Part shown: positions 1 to 7,534 of the stretch, piece by piece
How the letters are laid out: the number at the start of each line of letters is the position of its first letter
How positions within the stretch are numbered: the first letter of the stretch is position 1
Source: Glaciecola sp.
GTDB lineage: Bacteria; Pseudomonadota; Gammaproteobacteria; Enterobacterales; Alteromonadaceae
Reading direction: 5' to 3'
Assembly (NCBI GenBank): GCA_023268935.1
Contig: JALRKK010000099.1
Location: 1-64,000 of the forward strand
DNA: 64,000 nucleotides
Translations under genes and position numbers: made by a program
The notes under the pieces: model-generated
Database searches by the model: none
Seen by the model: the letters and a program-made list of their open reading frames with translations, nothing else
Told to the model about the DNA's origin: nothing

Positions 1-152
1 TTACCCAAAATAGCGCCGCGCAAAACTTCGGTGCGCTTCTCACGTAGAGCGTAAGGGCGCATGAGGTCTGCTACGTGAAAGACGCGTTCAATTGCATCTC
101 TATCAAATTGGGTGACTGATAAAATATGCTGTCCAGTCAGGTCGGTTGCCAT
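1..152 (-). CDS. pyrB: Aspartate carbamoyltransferase, N-terminal part (cut by window edge)
   Basis: Only about 50 N-terminal residues are present, because the gene runs off the left edge. The reading begins MATDLTGQHILSVTQF and ends in GAILGN. This resembles the start of the long-form aspartate carbamoyltransferases of Shewanella and Alteromonas (pyrimidine synthesis, carbamoyl phosphate plus aspartate). The carbamoyl-phosphate and aspartate binding motifs lie outside the window, so the call rests on the N-terminal pattern alone. The ATG sits at 152. A sigma70-like promoter lies just upstream (186-213), so the gene is probably transcribed separately from the TetR gene on the same strand. A different carbamoyltransferase is possible but less likely. 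Confidence 0.75.
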   Translation of the reverse strand, partial: MATDLTGQHILSVTQFDRDAIERVFHVADLMRPYALREKRTEVLRGAILG

Positions 153-185
153 GGTTGATTCAACTGTTAAAAATAAAGTATGTGG

Positions 186-213
186 ATTATAGCAAAAGGG
201 ATAATTGCGCCAA
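186..213 (-). promoter_or_regulatory. Putative sigma70 promoter of pyrB
   Basis: On the minus strand TTGGCG (208-213) is followed after 16 bases by a perfect TATAAT (186-191). It lies about 35 bases upstream of the pyrB ATG and beyond the stop of the TetR gene. The -10 is ideal and the -35 matches four of six consensus bases. This is prediction only. Confidence 0.5.
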
Positions 214-233
214 AGTAGAATATAACAAACGCG

Positions 234-866
234 TTAGTTCGGTGGTAATAAACGCATGAACTTATGGCAGGTTTTGTCTACAAAATGACGTTGTTCCGCT
301 TTGGTCATAGCATATGGCATACTCAGAATACTGCGAAAATGATAAGCACCTTTGAGTAGGTTATAAAAGTCAATGGCCAGTTCGTGCGCCTTGTCTGATG
401 ACAACGTATCATCCGCTTGCATCAAGCATTCTGACACCATTAAGATGGCTGGATCCGGCCCTGCTTTATAAAAAATCTTGGCCACACTCGGATTTTTTCT
501 GGACTCGGCAATCACCACAGCATACATAGCAATCACTCGAGGGTCATGCATTAATGCAACAAATTGCGTAGCAATTGCATGTAATTGTTCGGCAAGTCCT
601 GCAGGCTGAGAGACTGACATGGCATCAATATTATCGAGTTGGTATTCATGACAGGTGCGCGTGATACACGCCTCAAATAATTCGTCTTTGTTGGCAAAGT
701 GCGAATATACCGTTTGCTTGGATACGCCAGCATCACGGGCGACCACATCCATCGAAGTTTGCCCAAAGCCTTGGCGTAAAAAGAGTTCACTGGCGCTACA
801 CAATATTAAATTGCGTTTTTCCATGTCTTTGGGACGGCCAGCGGCATGTTTGTTGCTTTGTTTCAA
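234..866 (-). CDS. TetR/AcrR-family transcriptional regulator
   Basis: This is a 210-residue TetR-type repressor. The N-terminal helix-turn-helix is clear, with VSKQTVYSHFANKDELF at residues 48-64, the recognition helix signature of the family. The C-terminal part (about 85-205) is an all-helical ligand domain resembling the AefR-like branch. A basic stretch (GRPKDMEKR) precedes the DNA-binding domain. The gene is divergent from an RND adaptor/pump pair, and the shared 130-bp gap holds a near-perfect palindrome. The simplest reading is local repression of the pump and of itself. The inducer cannot be told from sequence. Confidence 0.9.
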   Translation of the reverse strand: MKQSNKHAAGRPKDMEKRNLILCSASELFLRQGFGQTSMDVVARDAGVSKQTVYSHFANKDELFEACITRTCHEYQLDNIDAMSVSQPAGLAEQLHAIATQFVALMHDPRVIAMYAVVIAESRKNPSVAKIFYKAGPDPAILMVSECLMQADDTLSSDKAHELAIDFYNLLKGAYHFRSILSMPYAMTKAEQRHFVDKTCHKFMRLLPPN

Positions 867-926
867 GTGAACTCCAAATACGTGAAAGCGTACAAAAACG
901 AATAATTTTGTGTTTATTTAATAATC

Positions 927-945
927 ATACTAGACAGTCTAGTAT
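927..945. promoter_or_regulatory. Palindromic operator between tetR and the RND genes
   Basis: ATACTAGACAGTCTAGTAT is a 19-bp palindrome around one central base, with core CTAGAC-N-GTCTAG. It is centred between the divergent TetR and efflux genes. A second half-like GTCTAG lies at 951-956 and a 10-bp palindrome AGATTAATCT at 961-970. Size and placement fit a TetR-dimer operator; binding is inferred. Confidence 0.65.
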
Positions 946-996
946 TTAAAGTCTAGCATTAGATTAATCTTTTTCACTCATTTGTTTTGGAATAGT

Positions 997-2139
997 ATGC
1001 GTGATTCACAGTCTCTTTCACCTAATCACAAAGCGTTAACAGCCTGCATTGCGGTTGGAGCATTGTTGCTTGTTTTATTAATGATGTTTTCTGGCGATGG
1101 TTTTGCTCGTCAAGAAGGTTCTGGCCTGGTGCGACAGGATGTGGCAGTGATTGAGGTACAATACCAAGAGAGTTACGCCCAAGCCTATCGTGCGATGGGG
1201 CGAATCGAGTCCGCGCAGCAAGCTGGGGTTGGTTTTGAACGCAGTGGTCGTGTGGCAAGCGTGTTAGTGGATGACGGTGATACCTTAGTCCCAGGTCAAA
1301 TGATTGCAACGCTCGACACGGCTCGAGTTGAGGCGCAAATTAAAGAATTAACGGCCGCATTAGAACTGGCACAAGCTCAATTGCGTTTAGCCGAGAATAC
1401 CGAAAAGCGCATTATTGATTTGGTGCAAAAACGCCTTGAATCTCCGCAGCGCCTTGATGAAGTGGCAGAAAACAAAAATATTGCTCAAGCACGCGTTACC
1501 CAAACCCAAGCTAGCCTCGATGCTGTGAAACTTGAGTTAGAAAAATCCACCATTACAGCAACGTATGCGGCCAGTGTGGTGAGACGTAATGTCGATCCGG
1601 GAGCGGTGGTTGAGGCCGGGCGGCCTATCTTTGAACTGGCTAACAACGCGTCACTGACCGCACGTATTCCAGTACCACCAAAGATTGCAGCGAATTTAAA
1701 AGTGGGTGAATTTTATCCATTGATTGTCGATGAGCAAACGATATCCGGACAGTTAATTAGCATCGGCACACAGCGTAATGCAAGAACACGGACTCTGGAT
1801 ACATTATTTGCCATCAACCCTGCAAAGCAACCACTGTTGGTTGGCGATTTGATTGCCGCAAAGCTTGAGATTGAACTGCCGCAACGAGGGTTATGGGTAC
1901 CGATTGAGTCGCTTGCTCGAGGAGTAAGAGGCATGTGGACCGTTTTTGTGGTTGGGCAATTGGGGGATACCGAGGTGCAAGCGCGCGCGGTGGAAGTTAT
2001 TTATACCGATGGTAATCATGCCTATATAACGGGCGCTGTCACAAATGGCGATTGGTTGGTATTCAACGGAACACATCGCTTTGTGCCCCAACAACGAGTG
2101 TTCGCAACGCGCAGTAATTTAGTCTCGCAAAGCCAATAA
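997..2139 (+). CDS. RND efflux periplasmic adaptor (membrane fusion protein)
   Basis: This is the HlyD/AcrA-type adaptor linking an inner-membrane RND pump to an outer-membrane channel. One N-terminal membrane segment (about residues 13-33 of the ATG form) is followed by a lipoyl-like half motif (SGRVASVLVDDGDTLVPGQ), a long coiled-coil hairpin (about 100-190) and beta-barrel domains. A TTG at 982 is also in frame; I prefer the ATG at 997 because it gives a compact N-terminus, although no strong ribosome binding site supports either. The pump gene follows after 12 bases, so the two form an operon. No outer-membrane factor gene is present, so a TolC encoded elsewhere is probably used. Confidence 0.9.
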   Translation: MRDSQSLSPNHKALTACIAVGALLLVLLMMFSGDGFARQEGSGLVRQDVAVIEVQYQESYAQAYRAMGRIESAQQAGVGFERSGRVASVLVDDGDTLVPGQMIATLDTARVEAQIKELTAALELAQAQLRLAENTEKRIIDLVQKRLESPQRLDEVAENKNIAQARVTQTQASLDAVKLELEKSTITATYAASVVRRNVDPGAVVEAGRPIFELANNASLTARIPVPPKIAANLKVGEFYPLIVDEQTISGQLISIGTQRNARTRTLDTLFAINPAKQPLLVGDLIAAKLEIELPQRGLWVPIESLARGVRGMWTVFVVGQLGDTEVQARAVEVIYTDGNHAYITGAVTNGDWLVFNGTHRFVPQQRVFATRSNLVSQSQ

Positions 2140-2151
2140 GGAGCATTGGGC

Positions 2152-5100
2152 ATGCAGCCAACACATTCTTATCCTTGGTACACCATGTTTTTGCGCAGTG
2201 GTCATTTATTGGCGCTGACGATCATTATTGTTTTAGTGGCTGGTCTATCTGCGATAAATACTCTACCGCGCTTAGAAGATCCCCGTATCGATACTCGTAA
2301 TGGCCAGATTTTGACATTTTTCCCTGGCGCAAGCGCTGAACGAGTCGAAGCATTGGTCACAGATGTCATCGAAGATGAGCTACGAGAGCTATACGAAATA
2401 AAAGATATCGACTCAACCTCCCGGGCGGGTTTATCAATCATTGCCTTTGAATTACAAGACTGGGTCGATAACACAAATAACCAGCAAATTTTTTCCAAAA
2501 TGCGCGATCGATTAGCAGACGCTGCAACACGCTTTCCAGCTACTGCAGGGACGCCAATCTTAGATGAAAAGCGCAACGAGACGTCCTATACCATAAAATA
2601 TGCAGTATCCGCTAAGTATCCAGATACTATGTCTTTGGGGATGACAGGGCGATTTGCTGCAGAATTAGCCGATGAGATCCGCAATATTGCGGGGACTGAA
2701 TTGGTCGATATTTACGGGGCTCCACAAGAGCAAATTACAGTCAGTATCGACCCGGATAAATTAGCCTTGGTTGGGTTGACGGGGCAAGCAGTAAGTCAGG
2801 CAATACGCAGTGCTGATCCTAAATTGCCAGCAGGAGTGGTTTATACCGACGCTCTACAACTTCGTGTGCAAGTAGCACAAGAGTTAGCGTCTTTGGACGT
2901 GATCCGCAATATTCCTCTGGTCACTGGCAATGGGGAATATTTACGCGTAGCGGATGTGGCGGAAGTTACCCGAGATTGGCAACTGCCAATGTCACAGATG
3001 GCATTGCTAGACAGCGAAGAAGTGATCTTTGTCGCGGCTCGGATGCAAACGAACTTGCGTGTCGACCAGTGGACGGCCAGTGTCAAAGACCAGGTGGACT
3101 ACTTTGTTGAGCGCTACCAAGGTTCTGTCAATGTTGCACTGACATTTGATCAAAACGTCTATACTGACAATCGCTTATCTGAGTTGCAAGGCAATATGAT
3201 TCTGGGTTTTGCAGTGGTGATTGCAGTTATTTTTTTATTCATGGGACTGAAAGCATCCTGGATTGTCGGGCTTTCTTTGCCGTTATGCGCAAGTTTTGCC
3301 ATTTTTAGCTTGAGTTTTTTTGGCGAAGAAATTCACCAAATGTCGATTTTTGGCATTATCATCTCTATTGGTTTGTTGATTGATAACGCCATTGTGATGA
3401 CCGATGAAATTCGCAAAAACTTACTTGACCGTTCATTGTCTCGCCTCGAAGCGTTGGTTAAAAGCACTCGACATTTGTTTGTGCCTCTGTTGTCGTCGAC
3501 CATTACTACCGTATTGGGATTCATGCCCATATTTTTGTTAAACGGCAATGTCGGGGATTTTATCGGCTCGATTGCGATCAGCGTGGTCATGGCGCTCATT
3601 GGTTCTTTTTGGATATCAATGACAGTGATTGGTGCCCTTGCAGCGAGATATTTACCAAGAATCGATGATGGCGAAGCACCTTGGTATAGCCAAGGACTTA
3701 AGCTTCCAACGGTTGCCTTAGCTTTAGAACATTGGCTAAAAGCAATGATTCTTCGGCCAGGTATCGTACTCACAGTAGTCGTTTTACTTAGCTTTATGGG
3801 GTTTGGTTTATCCACGACCTTGCCTAATGTATTTTTTCCATCAGCTGACCGTGATCAGTTTGCCATTGAAGCCATATTACCTGCCGGTACAGCCATCGAA
3901 ACGACCAGAAACTTGGCGCTCTCAATGGATACGGTGATCCAGTCTTACGAAGGAGTAGAACAAGTCACTTGGCTAGTTGGCGCGTCGACCCCTAAAGTCT
4001 ATTACAACTTTGTCATGAATCGAGATAACTCCCCTGAATTTGCCAATGCCATTGTGCAAGTCGATTCAGCGGAACGTGCCCGAGGCATGTTAGACAAATT
4101 ACAACAAGATCTGCAATCGAGCTTTCCTCAAGCCAAAGTTGTGGTGAAGTCCTTTGGTCAAGGACCACCAATTCCTGCGCCAGTTGAAATTGATGTATAT
4201 GGTCAAGATCTCGCAGTTCTCGAAGAAATAGGACGCGATATTCAGCTTATCATGTCGCAAATCCCCGGTATTGTGCAAACATTTGCTACGGTGACCACCA
4301 GCGAATCAGAGTTGGTGATCAACACGACCCGGGATTTGACCAGTCAAGCGGGGATCCAACTCACTGATTTATCAGCTCAATTGCAACTGGCTTTAAACGG
4401 GCAAGCAGGAGGCTCTATCGTGGAGCAAACCGAAGAAATCCCAATTCGTGTGCGCATAAGTGATGAGCAGCGCAGTGATTTGGTTGGTTTGGCTGCATTG
4501 CCTCTAGCGACACAGTTTTACGACCCCAATAATCCTTGGTTTCCAGTTGCGTTATTAGGGGATTTTGAACTGCGGCCAGTGGTATCCTCCATTACCCGCA
4601 AAAATGGCGAGCGAATTAATATCATTTCGGCTTTCCTTGAACAAGGTGTCGCTGCCGTTTCGGTAGCTCAGCAAGTACAAGATGCGCTCGCTGATTATCC
4701 ACTGCCCTCGGGCTATTACATCAAGCTTGGTGGCGATGCCGGTGAGCAGCAAAGGGCGTTAGGGCAATTAGGTACTTACTTACCCGTGTTATTGGTCATG
4801 ATGTTTACCGCGCTGATTCTGACCTTCAAAAGTGTGCGTTTTGCAGGAATAATTGGAGCCGTAGCCATTTTATCTGTGGGATTTGGTTTCCTCTCTTTGT
4901 GGTTGTCGGGTTTGCCAATGGGTTTCAATCCACTACTTGGGTCAGTCGGTTTGATTGGCGTAGCGATTAACGACTCCATCGTTGTGATGGCTGCAATTAA
5001 GGCAAATCCTCGTGCGATGCGTGGCGACATTGATGCAATTGTCAGCGAAACGATGGGATGTACTCGTCACATCTTCTCTACTACGATTACGACCGTAGGT

Positions 5101-5289
5101 GGGTTATTACCCCTATTATTGTTTTCAACTGGCTCGTTTTGGCCCCCGCTAGCAGTGGTTATCGCCGGTGGGGTTGGATTTACCGTGATCTTAGGTTTGG
5201 TCTTCACACCAACGGTCGTGGCATTATTGTGTCGTATTCGTGCGCGTAAACAAATCAAGCAAGCATCTGATGAGGCCGAACTTGCCTAA
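2152..5289 (+). CDS. RND-family efflux pump inner-membrane permease
   Basis: About 1045 residues, the usual size for HAE1-type resistance-nodulation-division pumps, with twelve predicted membrane segments in two repeats and two large periplasmic loops. GGAG at 2140-2143 places the start at the ATG at 2152 rather than the TTG at 2146. In TM4 the proton-relay region reads GLLIDNAIV (D411, N412), where AcrB has Asp-Asp. In TM10 it reads GVAINDSIV (N940, D941), where AcrB has Lys-Asn. So the AcrB D408/K940 equivalents are changed and an Asp has appeared in TM10. This marks a subfamily distinct from AcrB rather than a broken gene. Substrate is unknown; control is probably by the divergent TetR protein. 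Confidence 0.92.
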   Translation: MQPTHSYPWYTMFLRSGHLLALTIIIVLVAGLSAINTLPRLEDPRIDTRNGQILTFFPGASAERVEALVTDVIEDELRELYEIKDIDSTSRAGLSIIAFELQDWVDNTNNQQIFSKMRDRLADAATRFPATAGTPILDEKRNETSYTIKYAVSAKYPDTMSLGMTGRFAAELADEIRNIAGTELVDIYGAPQEQITVSIDPDKLALVGLTGQAVSQAIRSADPKLPAGVVYTDALQLRVQVAQELASLDVIRNIPLVTGNGEYLRVADVAEVTRDWQLPMSQMALLDSEEVIFVAARMQTNLRVDQWTASVKDQVDYFVERYQGSVNVALTFDQNVYTDNRLSELQGNMILGFAVVIAVIFLFMGLKASWIVGLSLPLCASFAIFSLSFFGEEIHQMSIFGIIISIGLLIDNAIVMTDEIRKNLLDRSLSRLEALVKSTRHLFVPLLSSTITTVLGFMPIFLLNGNVGDFIGSIAISVVMALIGSFWISMTVIGALAARYLPRIDDGEAPWYSQGLKLPTVALALEHWLKAMILRPGIVLTVVVLLSFMGFGLSTTLPNVFFPSADRDQFAIEAILPAGTAIETTRNLALSMDTVIQSYEGVEQVTWLVGASTPKVYYNFVMNRDNSPEFANAIVQVDSAERARGMLDKLQQDLQSSFPQAKVVVKSFGQGPPIPAPVEIDVYGQDLAVLEEIGRDIQLIMSQIPGIVQTFATVTTSESELVINTTRDLTSQAGIQLTDLSAQLQLALNGQAGGSIVEQTEEIPIRVRISDEQRSDLVGLAALPLATQFYDPNNPWFPVALLGDFELRPVVSSITRKNGERINIISAFLEQGVAAVSVAQQVQDALADYPLPSGYYIKLGGDAGEQQRALGQLGTYLPVLLVMMFTALILTFKSVRFAGIIGAVAILSVGFGFLSLWLSGLPMGFNPLLGSVGLIGVAINDSIVVMAAIKANPRAMRGDIDAIVSETMGCTRHIFSTTITTVGGLLPLLLFSTGSFWPPLAVVIAGGVGFTVILGLVFTPTVVALLCRIRARKQIKQASDEAELA

Positions 5290-5416
5290 AAAAATCTCTA
5301 AACCAATGAACCATTCATTGCTGCATCGCATAAAAACGTTATGGCATACCAATAATCCGCAGGCCGTCGTGCACGAGCTCTCGTGTTGTTTGCCCTAATT
5401 GCGATGGGAGTTTATT

Positions 5417-6121
5417 TTGTCTATTACCAGTGATGTGGCTGCCCCCAAACAGCTATTGATCAAAGCTCAATCCAAGTCTAATGGCTTAACTACCAGTATA
5501 TTTGGAGTTGGGTTGTTATTGACTGGGTTTATTACCTTAAAAATTTTACCCAATGAATTGGCGATCGCTGGCTTCGTTATTGTCTGTTTAGGCATTATTG
5601 CGAGTATTATAGGGTACTACAAGATCAAAGAGCCTGACTATGCAATGACCATTGATGAGAAGGGCATCTTATATCAACATCGTTACGGTCAATGGTTCAT
5701 CGATTGGGAAAATATACAGCGCATAGATGTACCACGTGCAAGCCGTGGACTTGATCTCATTGATTTGCAGTTAGTGGGCATCAAACTCAAGAACTATCCA
5801 GATTTTTTGCACACGGTTTCACAGCGCTTGATGACGAATATGTTAATGGAGCAACGTCCACTTTTAGCCCATAACAATGATGATGGTTGTGCGACGGGGT
5901 TTTGTGCTGGGGAAGACCTTGTGTTAAAAGGCAAAGTCAAACTCGCCGATGGCACAGTGTTAACTGGGGTAAAAGCTATGTTTGTGCAAAGAATGGCATT
6001 GTTGAGGAAGCGTTTGGGGTTTGATATATACATCAATGAAGCGGAACTTGATCGAACGCCCAAAGACTTTGTGGCATTGCTCAGAGCTTGTCAAAGTGAC
6101 GTGTGCAGCAATCGACGTTAA
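5417..6121 (+). CDS. DUF2982 family membrane protein
   Basis: About 234 residues. Two hydrophobic segments near the N-terminus (about residues 25-65) form a hairpin, followed by a soluble domain with the pattern MTIDEKGILYQHRYGQWFIDW and a C-terminal acidic/basic region. This matches the DUF2982 proteins conserved in Vibrio, Shewanella and Alteromonas, whose role is unknown. I favour a TTG start at 5417 because GGGAG lies seven bases upstream (5405-5409). A TTG at 5399 would add six residues without a good binding site. It follows the RND pump by about 125 bases on the same strand, but a functional link is not supported. Confidence 0.7.
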   Translation: MSITSDVAAPKQLLIKAQSKSNGLTTSIFGVGLLLTGFITLKILPNELAIAGFVIVCLGIIASIIGYYKIKEPDYAMTIDEKGILYQHRYGQWFIDWENIQRIDVPRASRGLDLIDLQLVGIKLKNYPDFLHTVSQRLMTNMLMEQRPLLAHNNDDGCATGFCAGEDLVLKGKVKLADGTVLTGVKAMFVQRMALLRKRLGFDIYINEAELDRTPKDFVALLRACQSDVCSNRR

Positions 6122-6166
6122 GGGAACGCAAATATTGTTAAAAAATACATTCAAATCATGAGTGTG

Positions 6167-6979
6167 TTAATCGCTATTCAGTTCCGTTAGTTTCTCTCTG
6201 ATCGCAGAATCGACTTTTTGCGATTCTTCGTTAAGTTGACCAAGAAAAGCTCTGACTTTTTCGTTCAGTTTGTTGCGGTAACAGTTTTCGATTGTTGCAC
6301 ACAAAGACTGAAGTTTTGGAACTCCTGTATAACAGCATGCTCCATGAAGTTTGTGGACGGTTGCATGAACCTCCTTACTTCGCGATAGGGTGTAATGTTC
6401 GTTTATTTCTTTGATAATGCCAGGAAGCAGTTTGTTAAATTCAGAAAGCAAATATTGTGCAGATTGGGCATTGTAATTGGCGCGTTTCAACGCAAGGTCC
6501 CAATCGATAGTACTATCATGGTTTACAGAAATTTCTTGTGTTTTATGTGCATCTTCTGCCGCGTCAGCGGGTTTTTGCGTACACCACAAATCGATAATAT
6601 CGAGTAAATGATTTAGATCGATCGGTTTGGCAATAAAGTCGTCAAACCCAGATTGCAAGAACTTATCTCGCTCTTCATTAAAAGCATGTGCCGTGAGTGC
6701 TACAATGGGGGTTCCGATATTGAGTTTGGTTTGACGAATCAGGCGTGTGGCTTCTATTCCATCCATGACTGGCATCTGAATATCCATTAAGATGAGATCA
6801 AAGTCTTGTTTTTGACAAAAATCTATCGCCTCCTGGCCTCTTGAGGCAAGCATCAGTTTTACTGGGGTGTCTTTTAGCCAGGTGCTTAAAAGCTTGAGGT
6901 TGAGAGGCATATCGTCAACTGCCAAGATATTTAATTGCGACATATTTGCCAAACGATGCTGCATAGGGTGTTGTTTCAA
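6167..6979 (-). CDS. Stand-alone receiver-Hpt phosphorelay protein, BarA C-terminus-like
   Basis: Two phosphorelay modules and nothing else. The receiver domain (about 16-130) has acidic pair D22-D23, phospho-acceptor D66 in LILMDIQMP, the conserved threonine in ALTAHA and lysine K118 in AKPI. The Hpt domain (about 155-265) has HKLHG with phospho-acceptor H209, followed by a YTGVPKLQSLC pattern. Both modules resemble the receiver and Hpt part of the hybrid kinase BarA more than generic CheY or Hpt proteins. No kinase or sensor part is encoded upstream. It may accept phosphate from another hybrid kinase and pass it on, possibly towards UvrY/GacA; this is inference. The start is uncertain: TTG at 6979 or internal ATGs at 6964 and 6943. 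Confidence 0.85.
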   Translation of the reverse strand: MKQHPMQHRLANMSQLNILAVDDMPLNLKLLSTWLKDTPVKLMLASRGQEAIDFCQKQDFDLILMDIQMPVMDGIEATRLIRQTKLNIGTPIVALTAHAFNEERDKFLQSGFDDFIAKPIDLNHLLDIIDLWCTQKPADAAEDAHKTQEISVNHDSTIDWDLALKRANYNAQSAQYLLSEFNKLLPGIIKEINEHYTLSRSKEVHATVHKLHGACCYTGVPKLQSLCATIENCYRNKLNEKVRAFLGQLNEESQKVDSAIREKLTELNSD

Positions 6980-7534
6980 CTTTTGCTCAACTGATAATGT
7001 ACTTTTAATTTACTTAAAGTGATTGGGGCAGATAAAAGATAGTGCTTATTCGCAACCCGATAGCTGCCGATGGTAAGCTGTGTACCTGAGCACATCATAA
7101 GACACTTATCCGCGTCAAACTGCATCAACAACTCTTATACATCACTGCGGTGACTGTAATGGCATAGTAGCATCGATACAATAAGGTAGTCGTAGTGTAG
7201 TCGACTAGGTGAGTAGAAAGCAAGGTTTTCATATGAGTACACCAACATACCCACTGCGTGGCATAGTTTAACGATACCGTGACGAAACTCAGGTATCGGA
7301 TTGATAAGCAAAATAAGTACTTCGGTGGTGATATTGTCGAGAGGCATTCCTTGCGTATGAAGAGGGAAAGCTGACGATACGTCAAACTATCCTAAGGCGT
7401 GTGCTAACCATTTCAAGTACATACTATTAATATTATGCGAATCAAAATACTGTAACTCTGTGTTTATGTGGTTTATTATGCGTTAATAAGAATAAATACA
7501 ATCAAAATAACCTGCAGTGTGGGTAAAATAATCA
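6980..7534. other. 555-bp gap between the REC-Hpt gene and parC
   Basis: No convincing intact gene, tRNA or insertion element is visible. The right part (about 7400-7534) is AT-rich and should contain the parC promoter. The middle holds a minus-strand reading that may be a decayed receiver domain (see 7135-7347). Confidence 0.5.
7135..7347 (-). pseudogene. Possible decayed receiver-domain fragment
   Basis: A 70-codon minus-strand reading contains ILLINPIPEFRHGIV, AVGMLVYSYE and YDYLIVSMLL in the order and spacing of the first half of a FixJ/NarL-type receiver domain. The acidic pocket (normally Asp-Asp after the first strand) reads Asn-Pro, and the phosphorylated Asp position reads Ser. The reading stops before the second half of the fold. 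It may be a gene remnant or chance; weak support. Confidence 0.22.

Noticed and set aside
7125-7385. An 86-codon minus-strand frame in the gap before parC
   Set aside because: The composition is not protein-like, there is no ribosome binding site, and it overlaps the weak receiver fragment in another frame.
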